Part shown: in pieces, positions 44,026-54,563 of the stretch | Position numbering within the stretch: position 1 is the stretch's first letter | How the letters are laid out: each line of letters opens with the position of its first letter | Source: Linnemannia hyalina | Lineage: Eukaryota > Mortierellomycota > Mortierellomycetes > Mortierellales > Mortierellaceae | Length of the DNA stretch: 64,000 nucleotides | NCBI GenBank assembly: GCA_019671135.1 | Contig: JAHRHY010000016.1 | Location: forward strand, 1,329,033-1,393,032 | Reading direction: 5' to 3' | Program-made: the position numbers and the translations under genes | Notes under the pieces: model-generated | What the model saw: the letters and a program-made list of their open reading frames with translations, nothing else | The model's database searches: none | What the model was told of the DNA's origin: nothing

Positions 44026-47000
44026 TTTTTTTTTTTTTTTGAGGGAAAAGAGAGGATTTATTGTGGCTTAAACAGCCTTGATTGAGTTATTTTGTGCTAT
44101 GGTTTTGGTGATTTCGCGAAGTATGGTGTGGATGATATCGCTACTAGATTGAGTGTGTTGATGAAGAAAAAGAACGGTGTTGGCTGATGAAATACCAATG
44201 AGGCAACAAGCCAGCAATTGTGGGATAGTGATGTTAAATTGGGGTTTGATATCAAAGGTTGGAGGATGGAAAGACAAGACCTTATCAAGGTCATCATCTG
44301 ACCAAAGTGGTTTGGATGTATGTTCCTTGAGAATTGTTTGCCAAGCGATGTATTTAGGAGCGCACTGAAAGATGTGATGCGCCTTGTCCTCACGTCGCTC
44401 ACGACATCCGGCCATGTTACAATGAGGATCCTGCTTCCAGATTTTTTGACGTAGAGTTCCGCAAGGAAGCCAATCCCTTTTAAATCTCCACCACGTGGTC
44501 CTGGCCCGGTGTGGTATTTTAGCGCTCCAGAATTGGCGCCACTGTTTCGAGGTTCCCGTCTCTGGTTGGGTTGAGGAGTTTGGGTTTGGTGGTGTGTCTT
44601 GCCTCAAAAAGGCTCGAAGGTGTTTGTTCGTGGCCGATTCCAGAGTGATGGGATTACTGTCGTTTGGGATCAAGACAGATGAGAGGATATGCTGTGCCAA
44701 TGTATCATCCTGCGTGATCTTGGGTGGGTTCGAGAGTGCTTGCTGCATACTGTGGCGCATTCGACGACGTTCTTGGTAGGCCTGGATCCCTAGTTCCACT
44801 TGAGCAAGGCGGAGCTTGGGGGAAAGGTGTGTTTTTCTGACCAGTTGGAGGAGCCCATTGTTGTCAGGAGAAAACTGAAAGAGCTCTTCCACTCGGAGTC
44901 TGAGGGTCTTGATGGTGGTATCTGTCGTTTCAAACCACCATTCGATTGGTGAGGAGGCAAGTGTTACAGAGTCCGGCAAGGGATCAGCAAGGGCCAGTGC
45001 TTTGAGGGAAGGGAGGAGGGACGCCGCAGATACCAATCGTTGCAGACCGGGAAACCCTGCCAATAAGGATCTGTACTGTCCGTCCAGGGGTGCTAGGAGG
45101 AAGGCAAGGCGGTGAGACGTTTTGGTCCTCCATCGGATGATATCAAGAATGATGTCCTTACCCCAAGAGACATTAGTGGAGAGAGCATTGCGGATATGCT
45201 TGAGTTGGAAAACATGGCATTGAGTAGCTGGGTCAATAACGCCTAGGCCACCCTTGTCCCTTGGAGTAGTGATCACCTCCCATGATGGCCTTGGTTTAAA
45301 GGAGCATACGAATTTGGTGACTGCAGCCTTCACCTTTCGCAAAAAGTCGAGCGGGGGGTTGACAATCCAGGATAGGTGCCAAAGTTTGGAGAGGATAAGA
45401 GAGTTGATGATGGTGGCTCGGCCCAGGACGGAGAGGGATCGGGAAGAGTGTATGGTTATGGCTGATTGTATCTTCTTCAGAGTCTTGTCCCAGAAGTCTT
45501 TTTCCTGATCGCGGTTGAAAAAGATAGGGAATCCAAGGTAGATCAAAGCATCGGCGGAGTTGTAGTCATGCCATCGCACGTCCAAATGTTCCAGGTGGGT
45601 CTGCAATTCTTTGGAGTAAGAGGGGGCCATAGGAAAGGCCACAGTTTTGGACAGGTTGACTTTGGCATTGGATGCGCGGCCATAGGTCCGTAGGGTATCC
45701 TCCAATGCTGACCATTCGGTTGTGGAGGAGATGAGAGTCATGAGGTCGTCTGCATAGGCGCTGAGCTTGATGGGATCCGTGCGACCAGGGATTTCAATAC
45801 CGTGAATAGCCGGGGATCGTTCGATAGAGGCAAGCAACGGTTCAAAGGCTAAGTTGAAGAGGAGGGGAGATAGTGGGTCACCCTGGCGAAGTCCTCTTGA
45901 TTGTGGGAAGGTGTCTGACACAAAGCCGTTGATATTGAGTGCAATCCTGGTAGAGAAGAAAAGTTGAATAATCGACTCCGTAAGGCATGATGGAAATCCA
46001 AGTCGTTTCAAGACCTGTTGAAGATAGGTAGGATGCACACGGTCGTATGCTTTTTCCTGATCCAGTAGTACGCCAATATGTCTTGTCCTTCTTGCATTGC
46101 AGTAATCTCGGAGTGTTGAGAGCACTAAGCCATTGTCTGCTATATGTCGTCCTGCCGTGAATCCTGTTTGGTGCGATTCTGTCAGCTTGGTCATGTACGG
46201 TTGAATCCGTAGGGTAAGGATTTTGGTGAAGAGTTTGGTATCCGAGTTAATGAGTGAAAGAGGTCTCCAGTTTGCCAGTTTTGTCGCATCGCCCTTCTTG
46301 AAGAGGAGGATCATCACTGTCTCTTGCCAGGATGTGGGGAAAGAGGCAAGTGTCAACGCATCGTTGATAATTGCGGTGAATAGTTCCTTGATCCAGGGTA
46401 TGAGGAGGATGTATCGATAGAGCTCAAAGGGTAAGCCGTCCTTGCCTGGGGCCTTATTAAGGGGCGTCCTGCTCACAACGTGGTCTAACTCATCGGATGT
46501 GATAGTCCCTTCGAGTCTGGCGCGATCCTGGTCAGATAGGGTTGCATGTGGGGGGATGGCATCCAGTAGTCGGTTAGTTGCATTCTGGTCGGAGGGGTCG
46601 CGGGAGTATAGGCGCGAGTAAAAGTCTGTTGCTACTTCCAGACGTTCATTGGTTGAGGTTGTCAAGGCATTGGTGGCAGGGTTGTGTAGGTGTGGGACGA
46701 GTCGTTTTTTGTTGCGTTGAGAGATGGCTCGGAAGAAGTAGGCGGTGTTGCCTTCTCCTTTTTCACGCCATAAGGTTCCCGACCGGAGGGCATAGGCATC
46801 CAGTTCTTCCGATGTATGTTGTTGAAGAGATGTTTCCAAAGCTTCCAGATCCTGAATGATTGCGTCCTTAGTTACACCGGTTGCAAGGGGGAGCTGGGCT
46901 AGTTTGTTTTGGCGTTGTATGTTGAGGTCTCTTAGGGCGGATTGTCGATCCTGTTTCCTTTTGATGGAGGCTGAGATGCAGAAACGTTTGATTTCCATCT

Positions 47001-47829
47001 TGACCCTGTCCCAGTGTTGGATCTTGCTTTGGTGAGGACGGGGTAAGGAGAAGGTCGCCAGGTGGTCGGTGAGATTCTTGATAAAGTCGCAGTTGTTGAG
47101 GAGCTGGGTATTCATTCGCCATATCCCTCGACCTGTCATGGGGGCGGAGGCGGGGGAGAGTGTCAGTAGTAGCATGTCGTGATCCGAGAAAGGAGATGCG
47201 CAGAGTTGCTCAGATTTAGATACCTGTGAGAGGAATTGGATAGAGGAGAAAATGTAATCAATGGTATGGCGGACTTTGTTTCCTGCAGGGGTGCAGGTGG
47301 GCTTGGGGTTGGTATGAAGTGGGGTGATGCAGTCTACAAGATGAGTATCAACCCAGTCCTGAAACAGGGGATGAGGACGAGGGTGAGTGTAATGTATGTA
47401 GTTAAGATCGCCTAAAAGAAAGGCCTTTGGGGGAGGGGAGAGAAAGAAAGGGAGGGAGAGACAGTTCAGCATGAATAGCCTTCGTGCTGTCCTGTTGGCT
47501 GGGGCATACATAACACAGAATGTGGCCATAAAAGAAGAAGATGAAGAGGTGACGGTGGTAATAATAATCCTTCCTTGTTCTGCGTAAGAGGTGTTAGAGA
47601 AGGAGAGGTCAGGATTGCGAAGAAGGAGTGCACAGTGGGGGGACCAAACAGAGCTGTGAGTGTTGAGATATTGGTTGTAATTGATCTGATCAGCAGTGGT
47701 TGGCGATGTTGGTAGGTTGATTTCCTGAAGGGCCATTATGTCAAAATCCGTTTGTCGAAGCCAGGTGAAGAAAGAACTGAACGACGGACAGGCAGGGCCT
47801 ATTTGTGTAGAACTGTTCCAAGCAGACAT
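44026..47829 (-). mobile_element. Non-LTR retrotransposon (LINE) lacking ORF1
   Basis: Poly-T 44026-44040 marks the 3' tail. The single long ORF is listed separately. On the 5' side the element stops within at most about 60 bp of the ORF, so ORF1 and a 5'UTR are missing. The 3' junction falls in the second unit of the 42.8-44.0 kb duplication (GTAACAGC). Confidence 0.8.
44068..47829 (-). CDS. LINE ORF2: AP endonuclease and reverse transcriptase
   Basis: 1,253 residues, uninterrupted. N-terminal endonuclease/exonuclease/phosphatase domain (about 1-230) with MALQEIN, LLGDLNY, TIDYIF and SDHD, which hold the expected Glu, Asp/Asn and Asp-His residues. Reverse transcriptase (about 480-760) with TGFTAGRHIADN, DQEKAYDRVHP, QSRGLRQGDPLSPLLF and the catalytic YADD at about residue 694. 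Near residue 1150 a Cys-His zinc motif (C..RREDKAHHIFQC) typical of these elements. No RNase H seen. The layout fits the Tad/L1-like clades of fungi. It could nick a target and copy its own RNA; lack of ORF1 may limit it. Intact frame suggests recent insertion. Confidence 0.9.
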   Translation of the reverse strand: MSAWNSSTQIGPACPSFSSFFTWLRQTDFDIMALQEINLPTSPTTADQINYNQYLNTHSSVWSPHCALLLRNPDLSFSNTSYAEQGRIIITTVTSSSSSFMATFCVMYAPANRTARRLFMLNCLSLPFFLSPPPKAFLLGDLNYIHYTHPRPHPLFQDWVDTHLVDCITPLHTNPKPTCTPAGNKVRHTIDYIFSSIQFLSQVSKSEQLCASPFSDHDMLLLTLSPASAPMTGRGIWRMNTQLLNNCDFIKNLTDHLATFSLPRPHQSKIQHWDRVKMEIKRFCISASIKRKQDRQSALRDLNIQRQNKLAQLPLATGVTKDAIIQDLEALETSLQQHTSEELDAYALRSGTLWREKGEGNTAYFFRAISQRNKKRLVPHLHNPATNALTTSTNERLEVATDFYSRLYSRDPSDQNATNRLLDAIPPHATLSDQDRARLEGTITSDELDHVVSRTPLNKAPGKDGLPFELYRYILLIPWIKELFTAIINDALTLASFPTSWQETVMILLFKKGDATKLANWRPLSLINSDTKLFTKILTLRIQPYMTKLTESHQTGFTAGRHIADNGLVLSTLRDYCNARRTRHIGVLLDQEKAYDRVHPTYLQQVLKRLGFPSCLTESIIQLFFSTRIALNINGFVSDTFPQSRGLRQGDPLSPLLFNLAFEPLLASIERSPAIHGIEIPGRTDPIKLSAYADDLMTLISSTTEWSALEDTLRTYGRASNAKVNLSKTVAFPMAPSYSKELQTHLEHLDVRWHDYNSADALIYLGFPIFFNRDQEKDFWDKTLKKIQSAITIHSSRSLSVLGRATIINSLILSKLWHLSWIVNPPLDFLRKVKAAVTKFVCSFKPRPSWEVITTPRDKGGLGVIDPATQCHVFQLKHIRNALSTNVSWGKDIILDIIRWRTKTSHRLAFLLAPLDGQYRSLLAGFPGLQRLVSAASLLPSLKALALADPLPDSVTLASSPIEWWFETTDTTIKTLRLRVEELFQFSPDNNGLLQLVRKTHLSPKLRLAQVELGIQAYQERRRMRHSMQQALSNPPKITQDDTLAQHILSSVLIPNDSNPITLESATNKHLRAFLRQDTPPNPNSSTQPETGTSKQWRQFWSAKIPHRARTTWWRFKRDWLPCGTLRQKIWKQDPHCNMAGCRERREDKAHHIFQCAPKYIAWQTILKEHTSKPLWSDDDLDKVLSFHPPTFDIKPQFNITIPQLLACCLIGISSANTVLFLHQHTQSSSDIIHTILREITKTIAQNNSIKAV

Positions 47830-48210
47830 AATATTAAGGGGACCTTCAAGCTTGTTCGTTTACCTGGAAGGCCATTGCAAAAAAAAACGCCTTGCAACGA
47901 CCGACCTTGCTTCTTGCTACTACATCACACCTTCAACAGGACAGGACAACAACCGAGAGGAAGCAGCCTTGAACAGAAATCAACCATTTTGCATTGCGGA
48001 CACATTCACATTCAAGATTTATACACAACAGCATACTCCCAACCCGTACAATCACCTAGAAAACAGCTCGTCTTACTCTTACTCTTTGTTCGTTTTGGGT
48101 TGTGGATTCCCCTAACAACGACGCGTGAACCATCTGTACCTCTGACACACACCCTTCCGATCCACAAAGCCCACCTTGCTTTTTGCAACAACCACCTAAC
48201 AACAGCACAG

Positions 48211-51019
48211 ATGTCGTTCAGCACACCAGACATGAAGAGATCCTCGGTGGGTACCAATCTACACCAGTCTCCAACTGCCGCATTGCGACGAAGCCAACTA
48301 TCGCCTGCTCGAAAATCAGCACCAAGCTCGCCTGTCAAGAAGAGCCATTTCCTTGCGTCACTTCAAGCCGCTGCAGGAGGAGGCAAGCAAGATGGGTGGC
48401 ATGAGTGGTAGTAGCGGTAGCGGAGTCTTAGGAGCGACAACAACAATATTAACCGCCGCCACCTCCACTGCGACGTCCACAGCCACTATCGCGTTGTCGG
48501 CTGCATCGACCCAGGTGTCAAAAGAGGCAGCTCGATTTTCACGACATTTGGAGTCTCTCAAAAGCGGAAAGGGCCTGCCTGCTGCGAGAGGCGGGTTTTC
48601 GAACAGTGGCAATAGAAGTGGTGCAGGAGGTGCAGGTGGGTCAAGATTTTCTGCTTCAGCTACTGCAGGAGTATTTGGAGGTGGCAAGTCGTCGCTGCTG
48701 TTAGGGTCCTCTCCATCCATCGCCAAAGTACTCAACAGCAATAGTGCTGGAAACAATAGCAGTGGAGCAACAACAACAGGAGGAGGAGGAGGAGGAGGAG
48801 GAGGAGGTGGTGGTGGTGGCAATGCTTCTGCCACCTCAAACGCGACCACGACCGACCATTTCAGCATCGAAACACCAAAAACCCCAAGCAAGAGCAACAA
48901 TCGCTCCTCTTTCTTCTCTTCTTCTGTCCCCTCTACCCCAAAGTCAACCCTCGGCAAAAGAACCAGCGCAGGCGTCGGCTTATTCCCTTCAACCCCTTCT
49001 TCACAATTCAACATCCCCTCTTCACCATCGCCCTTCAGCGTATCATCATCTACAGCAACCAACAACGACTCTTCAGGACTCAGGACCCCTTCCAGCAAAA
49101 GCAGTGTCGCTATGAGTTCGCAGACAAGTAACAACAGACCGCCAACAGCAAAGACACCATCAACATCACCGCAACGCCCACGATACACCTGGTGGCGGTC
49201 TCTCTCGTACGAGCAGCTCGTCAATTGTCAGCACAAAGTCCCTGGCCGCACAGGCAAACTCTTGCTTGACACGCACTGTGAGCTGTGGCAACTTGACGAC
49301 GACCAAGAAGCTCGAGGTTGTCAAGAACGACTGGTGTCGGCAGCAACGCTTCACCTAAGAAGGGTAAACGCACCTTCAACCCGGTAAGGACAAATCACGC
49401 TGCTTTTGTTTGCTATTGGTGTATGTGATTATCGTGTCGTTGTTCTTATGTGACTTTGTAATTCTCATTCTAATAAAATATGCGATCAATAGGGAGAACC
49501 GGTTTATACCCAGGAGGATTGATATGGCGAGTGCGCAGGTCATGATTGATATGGCCAAGGGCCCAACACTCCACCGAGCATCTTCATTTTCAGGATCATC
49601 TGCACCGACTCACCACCATATCCCCTGTCGACCCATTGGATGGATCAGCTTACAGCCAAGAGGTTGCCAGGGCGTGTGGTCTCGATCTCAACAGCCGCAT
49701 TTTGTGCTTCAATGCCGAAGCCCCTTCGCTGGACAATCGAGAATCGTCTGTGGTTCGGCAAATGTACAGTCGCCACCCAAGTTTCACTGCGATCCAAACT
49801 CGAACTTGTTGTTTGAAGAAGAGGACCATCTTGACCAGCTCCCGAAAGAATCCTTGACGCGCCTAGCTTGGTGGATGATTACTACCTGAATCTGTTGTCG
49901 TGGTCTTGTATGAATCAGCTGGCGATCGGACTGGACAAGTCAGTATTTGTGTGGAATGCCGATCGGGAACACGTCGAGTCTTTGGTCACGCTGAAGGGCA
50001 ACTTGGATTCGGTCACGCTCGTCTCGTGGGCAGACGATGGCGCGTCGTTGGCAAGTCGGAACTTTTGAAGGTGATGTTCAAGTTTGGGATGTCGAGACAA
50101 GGACCAAGCTCCGAACTATGTCGGGACATGCTGCGCGTGTTGGAGTGTTGGCATGGGACAAGCAGATTGTCAGCTCTGGATGTAGAGATGGATCGATCTG
50201 GAACCATGATGTCCGTGTACATAACCACAAGGTTGCGGAGCTGTCGAACCATACGAACGAGGTCTGTGGGCTGACTTGGAGAAGCGATGGAATGCAGTTG
50301 GCCAGTGGTGCGAACGACAACATTGTCAACATCTGGGATGCCCGCTCCACCGTCCCCAAGTACACCTAAAACCAATCACACCGCCGCCGTCAAGGTACTT
50401 TTCTTTCGTGCCTTTGATGGCCTGCAGTTGTTTTTATTTCATCCTTGAGCAAAAGCGCTAACTCGGTCGTTAATTATTTCACAATGGCTTGCAGGCGTTG
50501 GCATGGTGCCCGTGGCAGTTGAATTTGCTAGCATCAGGAGGTGGGACATACGACAAGCAGATCCACTTTTGGAACTCGACATCGGGTGCGCGCGTGAACA
50601 CACTGAATGCGGGATCTCAGGTCACGTCGATCATCTGGGCCAAAGAGTACAAGGAGTTCATGTCGTCCCATGGTTATCCGAACAACAACCTGTCAGTGTA
50701 CAGCTACCCTTCGATGAGCAAGGTGGTGGACATTCCAGCGGCTCACGACTCGAGAGTGTTGCATTCTGCAGTCTCGCCTGATGGACAGACTGTGGCGACG
50801 GTTGCGAACGACGAGAATTTGAAGTTTTGGAAGTTGTTTGAGAAGCAGCCCAAGGATGGCAAGGGTAGCAGTAAGAGGGCGAAGCTGTCGTTGTCGGGTT
50901 CTGCTGGTAGTGGCAGTGGTGGGCTGTTGGAGGATGATGGCGATTGCGGTGGAGATGGCGGAACTGGAGGTGGGTTCCTCCATGGCAAATCGATTTCATC
51001 CCTGACACGCATCAGATAA
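48211..51019 (+). pseudogene. cdc20: CDC20-type APC/C activator, heavily frameshifted
   Basis: The sequence encodes a Cdc20/Cdh1-family WD40 protein with C-box-like NRFIPRR, LDAPSLVDDYYLNLLSW, HTNEVCGLTWR, LAWCPWQLNLLASGGGT and a terminal IR (TRIR), needed to dock on the anaphase-promoting complex. The LDAP.LVDDYYLNLL block favours Cdc20 over Cdh1. GT-AG introns lie at about 49385-49494 and 50395-50494, so it is not a retrocopy. At least six small indels change frame: near 48390, 49190, 49340, 49490, 49590 and 49840, plus an extra A at about 50053 and an extra T at about 50363. It also carries long Gly (GGA/GGT) and Ser/Thr-rich tracts near the N-terminus. Either a decayed paralogue or an assembly with uncorrected indels. 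The gene starts 380 bp from the LINE. Confidence 0.75.
48778..48822. repeat. (GGA)/(GGT) trinucleotide tract
   Basis: Encodes a run of about 14 Gly in the frame used by the N-terminal part of the Cdc20-type gene. Confidence 0.85.
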
Positions 51020-51317
51020 CTCCTCGACACCGCACATCTACCGTCGAGTTCAAGAACAGGACAACAACCGTCAACTTCCTCCTCCCCCTCTCTCTCTCTC
51101 TTTTGCTTGTACATATAAACTCGCTCATCGCTTCGTCGTTCTTGATTATTGGATGTAGTCCTTTCTTCTCTCTTTTTTCTTCTTACCGTTTATGAATACC
51201 CCCGTCAGAACAAATGAAAGCGAACGCAAACGAAGCAAGAGAAGGAAAATAATAAAGGTATATAGGAATCAAATTCCTACAGGCGTCGCTATGAAGCGCA
51301 GCCCATGCGAAGAGGAT

Positions 51318-51883
51318 TCAGCCGCCTAGTTGGTGTTGGTCCTGCCGAGTAAAGAGAGGTCCGGCATTGGGAGTTGTCAGCGTTGGAGTCACTTGCTGTG
51401 GCATTGGTGGTGGTTGACAAAGAGCCTCATCTTGACCTGCGTTATGGTTGATGGAGGAGTGAGGGAGAGGGAAGAAGAAAAGAAAGAGGGGGAAAAGAAT
51501 TTGGTGACCAAGGAACAAACAGGATGAAAAAACTCAAGCTAAAGCTGTGGATGTGATGTTTCGTTTGAGTTGATATTCACACATTGATTGATGGTGACGA
51601 TCACGATCACGCTGCGAGTGGTTTATTTTGCTTGCATGTGTATGTTGGTGTGATGGAAATCAAGTTAGAAGTTAAAAGAAGTACAAGAAAAAGAAAAGAG
51701 CTGTGCTACTCAAAAATCTTAATCACGGCCTTTTAGCAAACAAAGAATATTCAAAGAGAAAAAAAATATATCGATCTGGCATTCAAGCGTCGTACCGGCG
51801 ACAAAGATGCGGTTGACAAGGATACTCCGCTGATCCTCAAGAATCTGGATCTTCATCGTAAGAGCATCCTCCAAACCCTCCAT
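51318..51883 (-). CDS. Small coiled-coil gene, 5' end unresolved
   Basis: Two segments join in frame: 51883-51797 region (starting ATG GAG; a coil reading MEGLEDALTMKIQILEDQ) with donor at 51795, and 51436-51318 (a Gln/Pro/Thr-rich tail ending QHQLGG), over a 359-nt GT-AG intron. Upstream (to about 52286) a minus-strand ATG opens an Asn/Thr/Gly-rich frame that may be the true N-terminus, but I could not place a clean splice. No family recognised. Confidence 0.35.
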
Positions 51884-52430
51884 ATATCATTTCCGGTACT
51901 GCGCCCCAGATCACCAGTGCCTCATAACTGTCCTGCCGGCGGCTTGGTGCCACTTGAGAAGCAGAATTGAAAGGTAGGTAGGGGAAGGGTGTCGATGGCA
52001 GCAAAGCGAGCAGAGGACGACCGGGGGAAGATGACCTGGAGAGACGCTCGTTATTCGGATCTTTGCAGGATCGATTCTCCAAAGGCTGAGGCTGGACTCA
52101 GAACGAGTTGTAGTTGTTCGGGATCGGACTTGCAGCTGCTGTCGGAGTTGCAGGTGTTGGTGCGGTCGCCGTCGGGCTGTGGCTGTCGGTGTGTGAGGCC
52201 CAGTTCCGGCTTGTCCTGCTCCTGTGGACGGGTTGGCATCAGTGCCATTGTTGTTGTTGATGATGGTGGCGTTTGGATTCATTTTTTTTGCATTTGTCCG
52301 TTTGCTGGGCAAAAAGTAGGAAAAAGGATCGCACCGTGGAAACCGGGACACAGAGGCCATTTATTTTGGATTAAGGGGGTTTTTGCCACCAAACGATAAA
52401 CAGAAAGGGAGTTTCTACTACACAGACACG

Positions 52431-52781
52431 CTAATGGGTAGTCCTGCTGGCGAGACCCTTGACAATATCCATCTTCATTGCCTCCAAAGCCTTGATAGCC
52501 TGTTCCAGATTTTGACAATACCCTTTCAAGTCATCCTGGCAGCTGAGCCAGATAGAGGCTATCTCGTAGAATCACAATTGCCCGCCCTTGAGCGAAGGCG
52601 GCCGAAGATATCCGCTAGGGGAACTGAGAAGGGGTGGGTCTTCCGGTAAAGGGCTGAGGGTACGCAGAGCGGCCAGGTGGGCTCCTTGAAGGTTGGTGAT
52701 CTTGCGGTTGATGCTATCGTATTCGTCCCTGAGGATCGATCCTGCCAGCTGGACATGGGTGTTTGGGGTGTATGCGGCCAT
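52431..52781 (-). CDS. Small coiled-coil protein, unknown function
   Basis: Exons 52781-52664 and 52558-52431 join in frame across a 105-nt GT-AG intron; 81 residues. Two helical segments (around RDEYDSINRKITNLQGAHL and LKGYCQNLEQAIKALEAMK) look like a short coiled coil, as in small subunits of kinetochore, BLOC or Mediator complexes; which, if any, cannot be told. Confidence 0.45.
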
Positions 52782-53450
52782 GTTTCTTTTTGTTTTGTTG
52801 TTGGCAATTTGAGTTGTCTGTGAAGGTGTATCAAGGGACGTTGTCAGATTAGAAGAAGAGACGGGGGACTGTAGGGGAGGAGAACTGAGGAAGAAAAGAA
52901 AGTGAAAGTGAAAGTGAAAGTGAAGAGTGGGTTTATAGATAGCGCGCAGTGGGGGGGGGAGACAGCAATGTCAAGAAAGAATGGCATTGTTGTTTTGATT
53001 TTAATTTCAGTTGACTTTCATCTTTGTAATGTCAGCAAGCAACAAAAAATGATACGCCATAGTACACCACGCCCTTGACATAAGAGCGAGATCGGCTCTT
53101 ATGTCGGGTTTCTAATCTATTCAGTTCAATTAGAGTTTTTTTTTGTTACTTCTTTTTATTTTTTATTTTTGAAAAGAAATTTCCAGGCATCTACGCCGTG
53201 TAAGATATAAAATTCAAAATGGTCATCCAGGCTGTGCAACTTGTACATTAGTTGACCATGACCAACACGTCTCTTCTTAATCAGAACAAAAATTTCTTTG
53301 CTTTCTCAACGCAGTCCACTATGCTTTGGTATCTAAAGGAGCCTGATCGGACGTTAATGATTAAGGGAGCGAGAGGAGTTTAGCAATTGAGTAGAGCAGC
53401 AAGGTGGTCGGGGACGTTGGAACCTAAGCGGTGTCCTGTGCGCGATAACG
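52782..53450. other. Noncoding stretch
   Basis: GAAAGTGAAAGT simple repeats near 52900-52925, a G9 run near 52955 and the perfect hairpin 53077-53105. No gene. Confidence 0.4.
53077..53105. repeat. Perfect 11-bp inverted repeat with 7-nt loop
   Basis: GACATAAGAGC and its exact complement separated by GAGATCG. Lies between genes; could be a small transposon relic or a terminator-like hairpin. Unassigned. Confidence 0.7.
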
Positions 53451-53660
53451 TTATCTGAACCCGTAATGTGACCATCCCTCATCGAATAAACTGGTGGTAT
53501 CCTGCAATCTTAATTTGAGCAGACCTGAATTCCTGGTCGCCTCTTCCAATCGTCGTTTGTCGTTTGACGTCCGTTGCTCATGCAAACGGATTCTCCTCGC
53601 GCCAGTCAAGCCTGGAAGAAAGAAAAAAAGAGTAAGTTTGAGAGCACCGTGCGTTGCCAT
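53451..53660 (-). CDS. Possible small membrane protein
   Basis: A 69-codon frame from the ATG at 53660: hydrophobic segment KLTLFFFLPGL then a charged C-terminal half ending EGWSHYGFR. A T/C-rich CTTTCTTCCAG inside the frame could equally be a splice acceptor. Not recognised; low support. Confidence 0.25.
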   Translation of the reverse strand: MATHGALKLTLFFFLPGLTGARRIRLHEQRTSNDKRRLEEATRNSGLLKLRLQDTTSLFDEGWSHYGFR

Positions 53661-54563
53661 GTCAGGAAGGGGTCTATCGACATGGGAATAAAGCAATTTA
53701 TTTTTTCACACGCACCATCACCATTGGTATTTTAGACTTCCCTCTCTCATTCAGCTACTCCTCGCGCCGTTCCTTTGCTCCATCACATCCATACACCCAT
53801 CAGCGTCACTTCACTTTTGAGCCCCACAATATAACACCCTCAACCACAATTGCCCCGGTCGTCCTGTGATAACAATCGTCAACAGTTTCTCAGTCGCTCC
53901 TAAAAGTCTTCTTCATCGGTCACTACAATCAACTGTGAGATGCTTCACCTAATCCTTGTTGTCCAGGACACCTACTCAACAACCGCACAACTGTCAGCAG
54001 CTGTCAATTTCTAGTAATATCAACCAACCAAAAACCCATCGCACCCAGCAGTACGTTCACCACGTCAAGTCGACACACTTCACCCTCAGTCCGTTTTGTC
54101 TCGTTCAAACCAAGCAACTTGTTCGTCAAGTCCGCTCATCAAAAAACTATAAAAAGCCACCAAGACAGCGGTACGTGGAGACATGACGATGCACCAACAA
54201 CAATACATTGCGACGAAGAAGAACACGCTCGTTTGCTTGTAGTCGCGGGGTGGCGATATCGATATTTAAAAAGAGAGGCGATGATATGTGGGTCTTTTAC
54301 CACTCCTCTTTTAACCAAAGAAGATTGATGTTCTACAAAAAAAGGTTGATCACCTTGCAGGTAGGCCACCAACCTTTCTGTCCTGATCTTGATTCGATAC
54401 TCCTGCTCAGCAGTATACATCACAGTTCCCTCCCTCTCCTTGACCAAAAAGACACATTTGCATAAAAAAGTACCACTTCTTCATAACATATTTTTGTACT
54501 TCAAGCTACCTTCTTTTGTATTAATGCAATAATATTAAAGCTAAATGGTGATGGTGTAATGGC
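53661..54563. other. Noncoding stretch
   Basis: CA- and CT-rich; resembles long 5'UTR or promoter DNA but no convincing gene follows on the plus strand. Confidence 0.35.

Noticed and set aside
48358..49224. Minus-strand 288-codon ORF with poly-Pro
   Set aside because: Antisense of the Gly/Ser-rich part of the CDC20-type gene.
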